Below, in pieces: positions 45,463 to 56,705 of a DNA stretch of 64,000 nt (its first letter is position 1; each line of letters begins with the position of its first letter). The stretch is from assembly GCF_900187605.1 (NCBI RefSeq), contig NZ_FYEA01000001.1, positions 496,001 through 560,000 of the forward strand, written 5' to 3'. Origin of the DNA: Pseudomonas sp. Irchel 3H7. GTDB taxonomy: Bacteria > Pseudomonadota > Gammaproteobacteria > Pseudomonadales > Pseudomonadaceae. A program made the position numbers and the translations under genes. Under the pieces are notes generated by a model that saw only the letters and a list, made by a program, of their open reading frames with translations, made no database searches and was not told where the DNA came from.

Positions 45463-48286
45463 TGAGGGCCTCCTTGATGCGCACAGCAGTGATTGGCAGA
45501 TCGCGAACACGTTTACCGATGGCGTGCGCCACGGCGTTACCAATGGCACCGACGATCGGGATCATCACCACTTCGGCGATGCCTTTGGACGGATCGCTTG
45601 GCGACAGCGGCGGCAGAATCTCCGCGGTCTGCTTCCACACCGCAACGTGACGCGCCATCGGCAGACGGTAACGGTTGAAGTTCCAGTCACCCTCCCCCGG
45701 CCCACCTTCGTACAGCGGCATCTCCTCCATCAAGGCGTGACCGATGCCCATGGCGATACCGCCTTCGAGCTGGCCCTTGACCAGTTCTTCGACCAGCACA
45801 CGACCGCACTCGACCCACGAATGGTGGTTGAGCACCTCTACATCCAGCGAGCCCTTGTTGACCTTCAGCTCGACCAGCGTGGCGACCGGGCTGTAATAAG
45901 TCACGGCAGCGTTGTTCAACTGCACAACCGGGTAATTGATGTTCTGGCGATCCAGCAGGTGGAAACCAGACGTGGCCATCAACGCTTTCTTCGCTTTCGG
46001 CGCGCCGTCACCGTATTTCACGGCGAGACCATCGAGCGGCAGACGCTCGCGCACGCCGTCGATGCTGTATTCGGCCTCGGCCCAGCTCCAGCGGTTGAAC
46101 GCGTGAACGGTGGCGCCAGTCACCAGACCACGCTCGTGAGCGCGCTTGGCCAGCTCTTCGAAGCTCAGCGGCTGCATGCCGTTAGCCGTGAGTTTGCCGT
46201 CGACCCAATGCGCATCTTCGCGACGCACAACGTAAGGGTTGGCTTGACCGCCGTAAGGACCCTGACGCCAGATTTCCATGGCCGCCGGCCACAAACCATT
46301 GTTGAACAGCACTCGCGCCGCTTCACGGGTGGCGTGACTGAAGTAGTACGCCGAGTTGGTCGCCGACGAGGCCGAAGCCAATTTGCCGACCCAACGCGGG
46401 TTGCGCAGCAGATTGTCCTGTTCGGCCTGGCTCATGATGTAAGGGTTGCCGCTGGTGATTAGCTGCATTTCCTTCCATTCGGTTTCGCCAGTCTTCACTT
46501 CGTGCGCCGGGCTGCCAAGGAAATCAGCTACGACCAAGGCTTGCGAGGTGGACATGCCGGTACCGATTTCAATGCCGATATGGCGCAGGGTGATGCGACC
46601 GTCAGCAGTGAATTCGATGCTGGCCATCGGCGCTTCCGAACCGGTGCCGAAGTCCTTCTGGCAGATGGCGAAACCGACGCCGTACCAGTTATCCGGGTCT
46701 GCGGCTTCGCGTTGTTTCTTGATCGCGTCGCGGTTTTTCCAGACTTCGTGCACCGAGGCTTTGTCGAGGATTTCGTGCAGACGCAAGGCACCGGCCGGGA
46801 TCGCGCCCTGGGTGTTTTTCATACCGGAACGCAGAGCATTCTTGCGACGCAAGTCGATCGCATCGACACCGAGGCGATTAGCGATTTCGTCGACCATCAT
46901 CTCGGTCGCCGCCATGCTTTGCAGGGTGCCGTAGCCGCGCATCGAACCGGCCTCAACGCCACGCGAATGGTAGGCAGTGACTTGCAGGTCGTTCTGAGGC
47001 ATGTAGTAGATCGACTGCGCCGCCGTGGCGCCCACTGCCGCTACGGATGGGCTGTAGTTGATTCGGCCACCACCGTCGACGGTCATTTCGGCGCGGAAAA
47101 TCTTGAAGCTGTAGTCGTTCTTGTCCACGGCCAATTGGTAGCGGATGTCGAACGGGTGACGCTTGATACCGCTCTGGAATTGCTCGTAGCGGTCGTTGGC
47201 CAGACGCACCGGCACACCGGCGCCGTACAGCGCAGCAAGGGCTGCGTAGTAGACGAAGATGTTGTGGTCTTTGGAACCGTAACCGACGGTGTAACCCGGG
47301 TGCATGTTCAGATTGTCGAGGCCGAAGCGCGACGGCGCGATCATCTTTGCGGTCTCGGTCGCCGCTTCCAGCGGGCACTGGGTGGCCACCACGAAGTGCA
47401 GGGTCTTGGTCTTCGGGTCGTACCAGCCGTTGCCGTTGTCCGGCTCCATTGCGGCCGGCTCGATCGACGGGGTCTTGTAGCGCTCGTCGAATACCAGCCA
47501 GTTGTCCGGCGGCGTATCGATCTCTTGCTTCATGCGGTCGGCGTAGAACAGGCCGCGCTCGGTCAGGTTGCCGTGCAGGTTCGGCTGGGAATTCCACACC
47601 GGACGACGGTTTTTCAGCATCGGGAACAGGATCGAGTCCTTGAGGCTGGCGAATTCGTCTTCGTCTGCCGAGGTCGCGCCACCCACACGTACGTAGCGGA
47701 AGCTGCCATACGGATCGCCTTCGTAGAACGGCACTTTTGCACCGTAACGAATCGCTTTGTCATTGAATTTGAGTTTGTTCTTGGCCTGACGGAAACGCTC
47801 GAAGTCGTTCCAGATCAGGATCGCCACAGGATGACCGATGAACATCGGCACCTTGCCTTCCGGCAGCAGTGGATCCGGGGCGTGCTCTTCCGGGAAGACG
47901 ATGCCGTCCTTGTCCAGATCCGCGGCGGTGACGATGCGATCAGGCTGCAAATCGGCGCCGAGCCACGACAGGTCGTAACCGGCGTAGATGCGGTCAGCCT
48001 TGATGGTTTTCAGCAGCATGGCGTGGCCTTGCTGCTCGGGCCAGCCCGGCATGTCCTTGGAGCGGATGTCGCGGGCAAAGACTTTGCTGCCGCAGACTTT
48101 GGACAGTGCGTCGTTACGCTGACGCGCCTTGCCATTGTTGCCGAGCCATTTCTCGGACGGCACGGTGACGCTGTTTTCCATCAAGGCAGCCAGCGCCTGA
48201 CTGCTGAGCGGCGTGAGCGTGACGCTCACACCCGCCACCAGCCCGCCCTGGAGGAACGAGCGCCGGGATATTTCACGGTTGGACAT
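45455..48286 (-). CDS. Molybdopterin-binding large subunit, aldehyde/isoquinoline oxidoreductase type
   Basis: This 943-residue protein has a Tat-type signal (REISRRSFLQGGLVAGVSVT), so it is exported folded. The body is the xanthine oxidase-family Mo domain (HMPGYTVGYGSKDH-like NMHPGYTVGYG; GVEAGSMRGYGTLQSM; HIGIEIGTGMSTSQALV). The C terminus has GGIAMGIGHALMEEM and SDPSKGIAEVVMIP. With the small subunit and cytochrome it forms a periplasmic dehydrogenase of the IorAB/AldFGH kind; the natural substrate, probably an aldehyde or N-heterocycle, cannot be read from sequence. Confidence 0.92.
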   Translation of the reverse strand: MSNREISRRSFLQGGLVAGVSVTLTPLSSQALAALMENSVTVPSEKWLGNNGKARQRNDALSKVCGSKVFARDIRSKDMPGWPEQQGHAMLLKTIKADRIYAGYDLSWLGADLQPDRIVTAADLDKDGIVFPEEHAPDPLLPEGKVPMFIGHPVAILIWNDFERFRQAKNKLKFNDKAIRYGAKVPFYEGDPYGSFRYVRVGGATSADEDEFASLKDSILFPMLKNRRPVWNSQPNLHGNLTERGLFYADRMKQEIDTPPDNWLVFDERYKTPSIEPAAMEPDNGNGWYDPKTKTLHFVVATQCPLEAATETAKMIAPSRFGLDNLNMHPGYTVGYGSKDHNIFVYYAALAALYGAGVPVRLANDRYEQFQSGIKRHPFDIRYQLAVDKNDYSFKIFRAEMTVDGGGRINYSPSVAAVGATAAQSIYYMPQNDLQVTAYHSRGVEAGSMRGYGTLQSMAATEMMVDEIANRLGVDAIDLRRKNALRSGMKNTQGAIPAGALRLHEILDKASVHEVWKNRDAIKKQREAADPDNWYGVGFAICQKDFGTGSEAPMASIEFTADGRITLRHIGIEIGTGMSTSQALVVADFLGSPAHEVKTGETEWKEMQLITSGNPYIMSQAEQDNLLRNPRWVGKLASASSATNSAYYFSHATREAARVLFNNGLWPAAMEIWRQGPYGGQANPYVVRREDAHWVDGKLTANGMQPLSFEELAKRAHERGLVTGATVHAFNRWSWAEAEYSIDGVRERLPLDGLAVKYGDGAPKAKKALMATSGFHLLDRQNINYPVVQLNNAAVTYYSPVATLVELKVNKGSLDVEVLNHHSWVECGRVLVEELVKGQLEGGIAMGIGHALMEEMPLYEGGPGEGDWNFNRYRLPMARHVAVWKQTAEILPPLSPSDPSKGIAEVVMIPIVGAIGNAVAHAIGKRVRDLPITAVRIKEALNG

Positions 48287-48657
48287 GGATCATCCTCTGG
48301 GCGGTTATGTGTCCGCCCTTCTGGTTATCTACTGGGGAATCTCGAGTCTTGCAGAAGCCCTTTCTGGCGAAACAAAGGGCGTGTTGACAGTGCAAAGCTG
48401 ACCGAAGGGTTAACTTTAAAGGTTTCTGCGCTCGCAGCAAACAACCAGTTACGAAAATTTGACTAAAGAATCAAAAAATCAATGCGACGTGGCACCGCAG
48501 GATGTTTACAGGCATCCCTTGCAGGAGCTGTCGAGTGAAACGAGGCTGCGATCTTTTGATCCTGTTTTTTACGATCAAGATCAAAAGATCGCAGCGTGCC
48601 GCAGCTCCTACAGGGAGCCGGGTTGCGTGATGGGAGCGGAAGGCAAATTTCAGACAC
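48287..48657. other. Upstream region of the Mo-hydroxylase operon with a REPIN
   Basis: The operon promoter should be in the first 150 bases; I see no clear sigma-70 or sigma-54 boxes. The rest holds the repeat described below. Confidence 0.4.
48521..48615. repeat. REPIN-type repeat, GCTGCGATCTTTTGAT family
   Basis: GGAGCTG...GGCTGCGATCTTTTGAT is mirrored by ATCAAAAGATCGCAG...GCAGCTCC, an inverted pair about 95 bases long. The same family occurs at 58313-58400. Such paired palindromes are common between genes in fluorescent pseudomonads. Confidence 0.75.
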
Positions 48658-48686
48658 AAAAAACCCCGGTCTTTCGACCAGGGTCT
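48658..48686 (-). terminator. Terminator of the tRNA-Val/Asp cluster
   Basis: Minus-strand CCCTGGTC-GAAA-GACCGGGG followed by TTTTTT. Confidence 0.8.
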
Positions 48687-48759
48687 TTGCTATCGATTCC
48701 GAATCAACCAAAGGTTGCTTTCGGTGCTTCAAGGCGTTCAGTGGTCCTTGAAGCAGATA

Positions 48760-48836
48760 TGGCGCAGCGGACGGGACTCGAACCCGCGACCCCCGGCGTG
48801 ACAGGCCGGTATTCTAACCGACTGAACTACCGCTGC
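48760..48836 (-). tRNA. tRNA-Asp(GTC), copy 1
   Basis: Cloverleaf with acceptor GCAGCGG/CCGCTGC, G73, anticodon stem CCGGC/GCCGG with loop CTGTCAC (GTC), T arm GGTTCGAGTCC and encoded CCA. Identical in the gene part to the copy 171 bases away. Confidence 0.96.
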
Positions 48837-48930
48837 GTATCGCTTTGAGCTTGCGCTCAAGTAACTCGTTTTGACTGCAGGCTTCGGTGCCTTGCAATCG
48901 CGAACCAGACAATGCCTGACTCGTAAAATA

Positions 48931-49007
48931 TGGCGCAGCGGACGGGACTCGAACCCGCGACCCCCGGCGTGACAGGCCGGTATTCTAACCGACTGAACTA
49001 CCGCTGC
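48931..49007 (-). tRNA. tRNA-Asp(GTC), copy 2
   Basis: Same 77 bases as copy 1, with anticodon GTC. It lies between tRNA-Val(TAC) and copy 1; the three are one minus-strand transcription unit. Confidence 0.96.
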
Positions 49008-49063
49008 GCGTCGGTGCAGGCACTTTCAGCCTACGTTCTTGCTTACGCAAGTTTCTCGGGGAG

Positions 49064-49139
49064 TGGTGGGTGATGACGGGATCGAACCGCCGACATTCTG
49101 CTTGTAAGGCAGACGCTCTCCCAGCTGAGCTAATCACCC
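49064..49139 (-). tRNA. tRNA-Val(TAC)
   Basis: Acceptor GGGTGAT/ATCACCC, anticodon stem TCTGC/GCAGA with loop CTTACAA (TAC), T arm GGTTCGATCC, A73 and encoded CCA. First gene of the Val-Asp-Asp cluster. Confidence 0.96.
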
Positions 49140-49242
49140 GTTTGCATCTCCGAGGCCGCGAAATTTACGCAGGTAGCAGACCTAAGTCAATAGCAGGATT
49201 GAAGTTTTTCTGAAAAAGACGAAATTGTTTCCATCCTGCAAA

Positions 49243-49320
49243 ACCGCTTTCGCGAGCGAACCCGCTCCCACAGGGGGTCTGCATTCCAAATGCGGGAGCG
49301 AGCCTGCTCGCGAAGGCGTC
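49243..49320. repeat. REPIN-type repeat, CGCGAGC family
   Basis: CGCTTTCGCGAGCG...CCCGCTCCCACAGG is mirrored by GCGGGAGCGAGCCTGCTCGCGAAGGCG, spanning about 78 bases. It is the typical 'GCTCGCGAA' intergenic repeat of this genus. Confidence 0.75.
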
Positions 49321-49355
49321 AGTTGATTCAACGCAAATTCAGAGAAAAAGGCGAT

Positions 49356-50132
49356 CTACTCGCTGTAGATCATCTTTTTCGTCATGCCGCCATCGACGAC
49401 GAACTCCTGCCCGGTGACAAAACCAGCATTCCTCGACAGCAACCAGGCGACCATGGCCGCCACGTCCTCGACCGTCCCTACCCTGCCCGCCGGATGCTGA
49501 GCATGATCAGCATCCGCCAAAGGCTCCGCTCGACGTGCAGAAGGATCGCGCGCATCGATCCAGCCCGGACTGACGGCGTTGACGCGAATCTCCGGCCCCA
49601 GACTGATTGCCAGCGCATGCGTCAGCGCCAACAAACCGCCCTTGCTCGCCGCATACGCCTCGGAGTCCGCTTCCGACTGCCGCGCACGAGTAGAGGCCAG
49701 ATTGACGATCGAACCGTTGTGCGCACGCAGATACGGCGCACAGTGCTTGGCCAGCAACATCGGCCCGCTGAGGTTTACCGCCAGCACGCGGTTCCAGTAA
49801 GCCAGGTCGAGGCTTTCGAGCGTGATGTTGTGCGGGTCAGCGACCGCCGCATTGCACACCAGTGCATCGAGGCGACCAAACTGTCCCAACACCTCAGCGA
49901 CACCCAGCGCAACCTGAGCCTCATCAGCAACGTCCATCGCGATGAACCAGGCATTTTCGCCCAGCACCTTCGCCACTTTCGAACCGCGCGCACGATCCAG
50001 ATCCGTCAGCACCACTTGCCAGCCTTCGCTGATCAACCACGCCGCAATCCCCAGACCGATGCCACGCGCGGCCCCCGTGACCAGCGCAACGCGGCCATGG
50101 GTACCCGCTGACGGAGTGGACAACTCGATCAC
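49356..50132 (-). CDS. Short-chain dehydrogenase/reductase
   Basis: A 258-residue classical SDR: cofactor motif [16 protein letters not shown] (about 16-31), NAAV, catalytic Ser in [22 protein letters not shown] with YxxxK, and C-terminal [18 protein letters not shown]. Asp-type residue after beta-2 (LTDLDRARG) favours NAD(H). It is directly downstream of metZ with a four-base overlap. Substrate unknown. Confidence 0.9.
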   Translation of the reverse strand: MIELSTPSAGTHGRVALVTGAARGIGLGIAAWLISEGWQVVLTDLDRARGSKVAKVLGENAWFIAMDVADEAQVALGVAEVLGQFGRLDALVCNAAVADPHNITLESLDLAYWNRVLAVNLSGPMLLAKHCAPYLRAHNGSIVNLASTRARQSEADSEAYAASKGGLLALTHALAISLGPEIRVNAVSPGWIDARDPSARRAEPLADADHAQHPAGRVGTVEDVAAMVAWLLSRNAGFVTGQEFVVDGGMTKKMIYSE

Positions 50133-51340
50133 AACGCCGCCAGACCGCGCGCCAGGTCGGCTTGCAGGTCGACTACGTCTTCCAGACCGACCGCGATGCG
50201 AATCAGGCTGTCACGAATGCCCGCAGCTTCACGCTCCTGCGGCGCCAGGCGGCCGTGAGACGTGGTGCTCGGGTGCGTGATGGTGGTTTTGCTGTCACCG
50301 AGGTTGGCCGTGATCGAAATCAAGCGGGTTGCATCGATAAAGCGCCACGCGCCCTCTTTGCCGCCCTTGACCTCAAAACTCACCACCGCACCGAAGCCCT
50401 TCTGCTGACGCCGGGCCAACTCGTGCTGCGGATGACTCTTGAGACCGGCGTAATGGACCTTCTCGATGCCGTCCTGCTGCTCCAGCCATTCGGCCAGCTC
50501 CTGGGCATTGGCACAGTGCGCCTTCATCCGCAGGTTCAGGGTTTCCAGACCTTTGAGGAAGATCCATGCGTTGAACGGGCTCAAGGTCGGCCCGGCAGTG
50601 CGCAGGAAGCCGACGACTTCTTTCATCTGCTCGCTGCGACCGGCAACCACGCCGCCCATGCAACGGCCCTGGCCGTCGATGAACTTGGTTGCCGAGTGCA
50701 CAACGATGTCAGCCCCCATTTTCAGCGGCTGCTGCAAAGCGGGCGTGCAGAAACAGTTGTCGACCACCAGCATCGCGCCTTTTTCGTGGGCGATTTCAGC
50801 CAGTGCGGTGATGTCGACCAGCTCGGCCAACGGATTGGATGGCGACTCGACAAAGAGCAGTTTGGTGTTGGACTTGATCGCCGCATCCCAGGCCGACAGA
50901 TCGGCCAACGGTACGTAATCGACTTCAACGCCGAAACGCTTGAAGTACTTCTCGAACAGACTAATGGTCGAACCGAACACACTGCGCGAAACCAGCACGT
51001 GATCGCCGGCGCTGCACAAGCTCATCACCACCGCCATGATGGCGGCCATGCCGGTGGCGGTCGCAACGGCTTGCTCGGCGCCTTCCAGCGCAGCAATGCG
51101 CTCTTCGAACGCACGCACGGTAGGGTTGGTGTAACGCGAGTAAACGTTACCCGGCACTTCGCCGGCAAACCTTGCGGCCGCATCGGCGGCGGTGCGGAAC
51201 ACGTAGCTGGAGGTGAAGAACATCGGATCACCGTGCTCGCCTTCCGGCGTACGGTGCTGACCGGCACGTACGGCCAGGGTATCGAACGCTACGCCTTCGA
51301 GATCGCTGTCCAGCCGACCGGCATCCCATTCCTGACTCAT
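50129..51340 (-). CDS. metZ: O-succinylhomoserine sulfhydrylase
   Basis: The 403-residue PLP enzyme of the Cys/Met family has [43 protein letters not shown] and the lysine segment [19 protein letters not shown]. Pseudomonads use this enzyme, in this gene position after purF, to make homocysteine from O-succinylhomoserine and sulfide. Confidence 0.95.
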   Translation of the reverse strand: MSQEWDAGRLDSDLEGVAFDTLAVRAGQHRTPEGEHGDPMFFTSSYVFRTAADAAARFAGEVPGNVYSRYTNPTVRAFEERIAALEGAEQAVATATGMAAIMAVVMSLCSAGDHVLVSRSVFGSTISLFEKYFKRFGVEVDYVPLADLSAWDAAIKSNTKLLFVESPSNPLAELVDITALAEIAHEKGAMLVVDNCFCTPALQQPLKMGADIVVHSATKFIDGQGRCMGGVVAGRSEQMKEVVGFLRTAGPTLSPFNAWIFLKGLETLNLRMKAHCANAQELAEWLEQQDGIEKVHYAGLKSHPQHELARRQQKGFGAVVSFEVKGGKEGAWRFIDATRLISITANLGDSKTTITHPSTTSHGRLAPQEREAAGIRDSLIRIAVGLEDVVDLQADLARGLAAL

Positions 51341-51384
51341 GCTGTCACTCCTTGCCCTGTTCGCGAAAATTGAAAGTCAGATAC

Positions 51385-51407
51385 AAAACCGGCCCCTCAG
51401 GGCCGGT
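51385..51407 (-). terminator. Terminator after purF
   Basis: Minus-strand CCGGCCC-TGA-GGGGCCGG followed by TTTTG, between purF and metZ. Confidence 0.75.
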
Positions 51408-51413
51408 AGAAAC

Positions 51414-52919
51414 TCAGTTGTTGTACAGATCGATGATCGCACTGACCGCCTGGGTCTTGATCTTCGAGGAGTCGTTACGCGCCTGTTCGATCTTGTTCAG
51501 GTACGCCTCGTCGACGTCGCCGGTAACGTACTTGCCGTCGAACACTGCGCAATCGAAGTTCTCGATCTTGATCTTGCCGCCACCGACCGCTTCGATCAAG
51601 TCAGGCAGGTCCTGATAGATCAGCCAGTCAGCACCGATCAGATCCGCCACGTCCTGAGTCGAGCGATTGTGCGCGATCAGTTCGTGCGCGCTCGGCATGT
51701 CGATGCCGTAGACGTTCGGGAAGCGAACCGCTGGAGCCGCCGAGCAGAAGTAGACGTTTTTCGCGCCGGCTTCGCGGGCCATCTGGATGATCTGCTTGCA
51801 AGTGGTGCCGCGCACGATCGAGTCGTCGACCAGCATCACGTTTTTGCCGCGGAACTCCAGCTCAATGGCGTTGAGCTTCTGGCGTACCGACTTCTTGCGC
51901 GCAGCCTGGCCCGGCATGATGAAGGTACGGCCGATGTAACGGTTCTTGACGAAACCTTCGCGGAATTTCACGCCCAGGTGGTTGGCCAGTTCCAGTGCCG
52001 CGGTACGGCTGGTGTCCGGAATAGGGATAACCACGTCAATGTCGTGCTCTGGACGCTCGCGCAGAATCTTCTCAGCGAGCTTCTCACCCATGCGCAGACG
52101 GGCCTTGTAGACCGAAACGCCGTCGATGATCGAATCCGGACGCGCCAGGTAGACGTGTTCGAAAATGCACGGAGTCAGGGACGGGTTGGTCGCGCACTGA
52201 CGGGTGTGCAGCTTGCCGTCTTCAGTGATGTAGACCGCTTCGCCCGGCGCCAGGTCGCGAATCAGGGTAAAACCAAGCACGTCCAGCGAAACGCTTTCCG
52301 AGGCGATCATGTACTCGACGCCTTCGTCGGTGTGACGCTGGCCGAACACTATCGGACGGATGCCGTGCGGGTCGCGGAAACCGACGATGCCGTAACCGGT
52401 CACCATGGCCACTACCGCATAACCGCCGACGCAACGGTTGTGCACGTCGGTCACGGCGGCAAACACGTCTTCTTCGGTCGGTTGCAGCTTGCCGCGCTGG
52501 GCCAGCTCATGGGCGAACACGTTGAGCAGCACTTCCGAGTCGGAACTGGTGTTGACGTGACGCAGGTCGGATTCGTAGATCTCTTTGGCCAACTGTTCAA
52601 CGTTGGTCAGGTTACCGTTGTGCGCCAGGGTGATGCCGTAAGGCGAGTTGACGTAAAACGGTTGGGCTTCGGCCGAAGTCGAGCTGCCCGCGGTCGGGTA
52701 ACGGACGTGACCGATGCCCATGTGGCCGACCAGACGCTGCATGTGACGCTGTTGAAACACGTCACGCACCAAGCCATTGTCCTTGCGCAGGAACAACCGG
52801 CCATCATGGCTGGTCACGATACCGGCAGCGTCCTGGCCGCGGTGCTGGAGCACGGTTAGCGCGTCATACAGCGCCTGATTGACGTTCGACTTACCGACGA
52901 TACCGACGATGCCACACAT
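51414..52919 (-). CDS. purF: Amidophosphoribosyltransferase
   Basis: A 501-residue enzyme: the start [11 protein letters not shown] exposes Cys2 (N-terminal nucleophile after Met removal), QHRGQDAAG and SDSEVLLN belong to the glutaminase domain, and [13 protein letters not shown] is the PRPP-binding loop. It makes 5-phosphoribosylamine, the first step of purine synthesis. An upstream ATG would add MRR before the nucleophile and is rejected. Confidence 0.97.
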   Translation of the reverse strand: MCGIVGIVGKSNVNQALYDALTVLQHRGQDAAGIVTSHDGRLFLRKDNGLVRDVFQQRHMQRLVGHMGIGHVRYPTAGSSTSAEAQPFYVNSPYGITLAHNGNLTNVEQLAKEIYESDLRHVNTSSDSEVLLNVFAHELAQRGKLQPTEEDVFAAVTDVHNRCVGGYAVVAMVTGYGIVGFRDPHGIRPIVFGQRHTDEGVEYMIASESVSLDVLGFTLIRDLAPGEAVYITEDGKLHTRQCATNPSLTPCIFEHVYLARPDSIIDGVSVYKARLRMGEKLAEKILRERPEHDIDVVIPIPDTSRTAALELANHLGVKFREGFVKNRYIGRTFIMPGQAARKKSVRQKLNAIELEFRGKNVMLVDDSIVRGTTCKQIIQMAREAGAKNVYFCSAAPAVRFPNVYGIDMPSAHELIAHNRSTQDVADLIGADWLIYQDLPDLIEAVGGGKIKIENFDCAVFDGKYVTGDVDEAYLNKIEQARNDSSKIKTQAVSAIIDLYNN

Positions 52920-52960
52920 GCGACGCAACCCCTACTTAATGGATCTGAACTGAACAACAC

Positions 52961-53521
52961 TCACTGAGGCGTTTTCGCCGACGGCAAGAGTTGCTCCTTG
53001 AACGGAATATCAGCGGGTACGCTGATTCCGCTGGCAAGCCACTGACTGCTCCACCCGAGAATCAGGTTTTTGGACCAATCAGCGACCAATAGAAATTTTG
53101 GTACGAGCTGTGATTCTTTCCACCACCCGTCCTGCTGTACCGGCCCCAGGCTCAACAGCCCGACCGCCACGACCACCAGCAACACGCCACGCGCTGCGCC
53201 GAAGGCCATGCCGAGGAATCGATCGGTCCCGGACAACCCGGTGACACGTACCAACTCGCCGATAAGATAATTGATCATTGCGCCCACGATCAGTGTGGCG
53301 ACAAACATGATGGCACAGCCCGCGATCACGCGAGCCGATGGGGTTTCGATGTATCCGGCGAGGTACTCGGACAATGAGCCACCGAACATCCAGGCGACGA
53401 CTCCTGCGATGATCCAGGTCACCAGCGATAATGCTTCCTTGACGAAGCCGCGGCTCAAACTGATCAAAGCGGAGATGGCGATGATTGCAACGATCGCCCA
53501 GTCAACCCAGGTAAATGGCAC
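52961..53521 (-). CDS. cvpA: CvpA-family membrane protein
   Basis: A 186-residue inner-membrane protein with four segments and the family start FTWVDWAIVAIIAISALISL, SRGFVKEALSL, plus TDRFLGMAFGAARG. Always upstream of purF in this group, and required for colicin V export or purine/envelope functions in other species. Confidence 0.93.
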   Translation of the reverse strand: MPFTWVDWAIVAIIAISALISLSRGFVKEALSLVTWIIAGVVAWMFGGSLSEYLAGYIETPSARVIAGCAIMFVATLIVGAMINYLIGELVRVTGLSGTDRFLGMAFGAARGVLLVVVAVGLLSLGPVQQDGWWKESQLVPKFLLVADWSKNLILGWSSQWLASGISVPADIPFKEQLLPSAKTPQ

Positions 53522-53619
53522 AGTGCAGCCTACAGACGGATAAGGCGGCGCATTTTAGCAGAGCGCATGCCTCTCGGTAAGCTGCGATTGTCAGTGCATT
53601 TCAATCGAGGTGATAGTTT

Positions 53620-54270
53620 TCAACCGCGCTCAGGCTGGAAGCGTACAACAAAACCCTTGAGGTTCTGCTGACGACCCAACAGATCACGCAGACGATCAGC
53701 CTCGGCACGCTCGATCAGCGGGCCGACAAACACCCGATTCTTGCCATCGGCCGAGCGGATGTAGGCGTTATAGCCCTGACTGCGCAGGGTTTTCTGCAGG
53801 CTTTCGGCGCTGGCGCGGCTCGACAGACTGGCCAGTTGCACCGACCAGCTCACCGACAGGCCGTTGGCATCGACGCGGCTTTGCGTGGTGTCCGGCTTGC
53901 TCGAGGATGCAGTGATCGGCTGAGCAGGTGCCGGAATCGGCTTGGCCACCGCGGGCGGCGCAACAGGCTTGGTGATCATGATAGGCGCTGTTGGCGCCGG
54001 TGCGACGGGCGCAGCAGGCGCTGTGTCTTCGGCGACTTCTTCATCCGTTGGCACTGGCTCCTGCGGCAAGGCTTGCGGCTCAGGCACCGCCACCGTTTCC
54101 ATTTGCACTTGCGGCATGGCCGGCGCTTGCGGAGCTGCCGGCGCCTCAACGGTTACCTGACGCTGCTCGTCCTGGCGGGAAAACAGCATCGGCAGGAAGA
54201 TCACCGCCAGCGCAACCAGCACCAAAGCGCCAACCATGCGCTGCTTGTACGCTTTATCCAGCAAAGCCAT
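53620..54270 (-). CDS. dedD: SPOR-domain protein, DedD-like
   Basis: A 216-residue protein with a short cytosolic tail, one membrane segment (VGALVLVALAVIFLPMLF), a Pro/Ala-rich periplasmic linker and a C-terminal SPOR domain (LSVSWSVQLASLSSRASAES, VFVGPLIERAEADRLRDL). Binds septal peptidoglycan during division. The first 17 bases overlap the end of folC. Confidence 0.9.
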   Translation of the reverse strand: MALLDKAYKQRMVGALVLVALAVIFLPMLFSRQDEQRQVTVEAPAAPQAPAMPQVQMETVAVPEPQALPQEPVPTDEEVAEDTAPAAPVAPAPTAPIMITKPVAPPAVAKPIPAPAQPITASSSKPDTTQSRVDANGLSVSWSVQLASLSSRASAESLQKTLRSQGYNAYIRSADGKNRVFVGPLIERAEADRLRDLLGRQQNLKGFVVRFQPERG

Positions 54271-55561
54271 TTGCCGCTTCCTCCGTGGAGCGCCGGGCTA
54301 ACCATTCAAGGGCCTCGGCGACACAATAAAATGATCCGAACAACAGAATCTCGTCGTCGCTGGTGGCTACCGCGCACTGCCCTTCCAGCGCGGCGGCGAC
54401 ACTGTCATAAGACGTGACGGACGCGCCAAGGTTCTGCAGGGCCGCATGCAACTCACTCACCGGCCGAGCACGCGGTGAATCCAGCGGCGCTACCGCCCAA
54501 TGCTCGACACTAGCATTCAACTCGCCGACAACACCATCCAGATCCTTGTCCGCCAGCAGACCAAACACCGCCAGGCGCTTGCCGACCGGTGGTCGCGAGG
54601 CCAGCCGACGGGCCAGATACTCGGCCGCATGCGGATTGTGCCCAACATCCAGCAACAGATTCAGACGCTTGCCGTTCCACTCGAACGAGCGACGATCCAG
54701 TCGACCGACCACGCGCGTCGCCTGCAATGCCGCCAAAATCTGTTGCGAATCCCACGGCAAACCGAGCAGCAGATACGCCTGCAACGCCAGTGCGGCGTTT
54801 TCCATCGGCAGATCGAGCAGCGGCAAGTCACGCAGTTCAACCACTTGCCCCTGCGCATCGGTGCCGCGCCATTGCCAGTGCTGATCAGTAATACCGAGGT
54901 CGAAGTCACGCCCACGCAGGAAAAACGGACAGGCCAGTTCACGCGCCTTGTCCAGCAATGGTTGCGGAGGATTCAGATCGCCGCACAAGGCAGGTTTGCC
55001 CTGACGGAAAATTCCGGCCTTCTCGAAAGCCACGGACTCGCGGGTGTCGCCCAGATAGTCGGCATGATCGACGCCAATGCTGGTGACCAGCGCGATATCG
55101 GCGTCGACCACATTGACCGTATCCAGACGCCCGCCCAGACCGACTTCCAGCACCACCGCATCAAGCCCGGCCTGTTGAAACAGCCAGAACGCCGCGAGGG
55201 TGCCCATTTCGAAGTAAGTCAGCGAAGTATCGCCGCGCCCGGCCTCGACCGCCGCGAAGGCTTCACACAGCTGCGCGTCAGTAGCCTCGACGCCATTGAT
55301 CTGCACCCGCTCGTTATAACGCAGCAGGTGCGGGGAATTGTAGACACCAACGCTCAGGCCCTGCGCCCGCAGCAATGAAGCCACGAAAGCGCAGGTCGAA
55401 CCCTTGCCGTTGGTGCCAGTGACCGTGATCACCCGAGGCGCCGGCTGGCCCAGCCCCATGCGGGACGCTACCTGTTGCGAACGCTCCAGACCCATGTCGA
55501 TGGCCGACGGATGCAACTGTTCAAGGTAGGCGAGCCATTCGCCAAGGGTGCGCTCGGTCAT
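54254..55561 (-). CDS. folC: Dihydrofolate synthase / folylpolyglutamate synthase
   Basis: A 435-residue Mur-ligase-family enzyme: [21 protein letters not shown]-loop, [14 protein letters not shown] and [25 protein letters not shown]. It adds glutamate to dihydropteroate and extends polyglutamate tails. Its start overlaps the accD stop as ATGA. Confidence 0.97.
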   Translation of the reverse strand: MTERTLGEWLAYLEQLHPSAIDMGLERSQQVASRMGLGQPAPRVITVTGTNGKGSTCAFVASLLRAQGLSVGVYNSPHLLRYNERVQINGVEATDAQLCEAFAAVEAGRGDTSLTYFEMGTLAAFWLFQQAGLDAVVLEVGLGGRLDTVNVVDADIALVTSIGVDHADYLGDTRESVAFEKAGIFRQGKPALCGDLNPPQPLLDKARELACPFFLRGRDFDLGITDQHWQWRGTDAQGQVVELRDLPLLDLPMENAALALQAYLLLGLPWDSQQILAALQATRVVGRLDRRSFEWNGKRLNLLLDVGHNPHAAEYLARRLASRPPVGKRLAVFGLLADKDLDGVVGELNASVEHWAVAPLDSPRARPVSELHAALQNLGASVTSYDSVAAALEGQCAVATSDDEILLFGSFYCVAEALEWLARRSTEEAANGFAG

Positions 55562-56478
55562 AGGCCAGCAGGTACCGGAGGAACCACGATTGGCTCGATT
55601 GGCGCGGCGACGAATTTCGGCGTCGGCTTGCCAGTCATCTGTGCCAGCAGGTTACCCAGGCGCGGGCGCAGTTCCTGACGGTGGATAATCATGTCGATCG
55701 CACCGTGCTCCAGCAGGAATTCGCTGCGCTGGAAGCCTTCCGGCAGTTTTTCACGCACGGTTTGTTCGATAACGCGCGGACCGGCGAAGCCGATCAGGGC
55801 TTTCGGCTCACCGACGATCACGTCGCCAAGCATCGCCAGACTCGCCGAAACACCACCGTAGACCGGGTCGGTCAGTACGGAGATGAATGGAATGCCTTCT
55901 TCACGCAGACGCGCCAGCACAGCCGAAGTCTTGGCCATCTGCATCAGCGAGATCAGCGCTTCCTGCATGCGCGCACCACCGGAGGCGGCGAAGCAGATCA
56001 TCGGGCAGCGATTTTCCAGCGCGTAGTTGGCGGCGCGCACGAAGCGCTCACCGACGATGGCACCCATGGAACCGCCCATAAAGGCGAATTCAAAGGCCGA
56101 AACCACCACTGGCATGCCCAGCAAGGTACCGCTGACGGAGATCAGCGCGTCTTTTTCGCCAGTCTGCTTTTGGGCAGCGGTCAGGCGATCCTTGTACTTC
56201 TTGCCGTCACGGAATTTCAGACGGTCAACCGGCTCCAGATCGGCGCCCAGTTCATTGCGACCTTCGGCATCGAGGAAAATGTCGATGCGCGCACGTGCGC
56301 CGATGCGCATGTGGTGGTTGCATTTAGGGCAAACGTCCAGGGTCTTTTCCAGCTCTGGACGATACAACACCGCCTCGCAAGACGGGCATTTGTGCCACAG
56401 ACCTTCAGGGACCGAGCTCTTCTTGACCTCGGAACGCATGATCGAAGGGATCAGTTTGTCTACTAACCAGTTGCTCAT
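55558..56478 (-). CDS. accD: Acetyl-CoA carboxylase, carboxyltransferase beta subunit
   Basis: A 306-residue subunit with an N-terminal zinc ribbon ([27 protein letters not shown]) and the crotonase-fold core ([40 protein letters not shown]). With AccA it transfers the carboxyl group from biotin to acetyl-CoA, the first step of fatty-acid synthesis. Confidence 0.97.
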   Translation of the reverse strand: MSNWLVDKLIPSIMRSEVKKSSVPEGLWHKCPSCEAVLYRPELEKTLDVCPKCNHHMRIGARARIDIFLDAEGRNELGADLEPVDRLKFRDGKKYKDRLTAAQKQTGEKDALISVSGTLLGMPVVVSAFEFAFMGGSMGAIVGERFVRAANYALENRCPMICFAASGGARMQEALISLMQMAKTSAVLARLREEGIPFISVLTDPVYGGVSASLAMLGDVIVGEPKALIGFAGPRVIEQTVREKLPEGFQRSEFLLEHGAIDMIIHRQELRPRLGNLLAQMTGKPTPKFVAAPIEPIVVPPVPAGL

Positions 56479-56705
56479 GCTTTCTTTCTCCAGTACCGGC
56501 GGCCCGAACGCTCTGGTTCGCAGCCCCGCGTATGCCCTTCAGCTAAATTCATGTGTGTGGCGATGGTTGCCGGACTGCCACGATCAGCGCGAAACATGAC
56601 CTGCGTGCGATCCAGAAACCCTCAGCCGCGCCTGCTTTGTGCAAGTGCATTGATGGACGGCGGCAGACTGCCAGCCGTCACATCAATATCGGAACCGGCA
56701 GGTTC

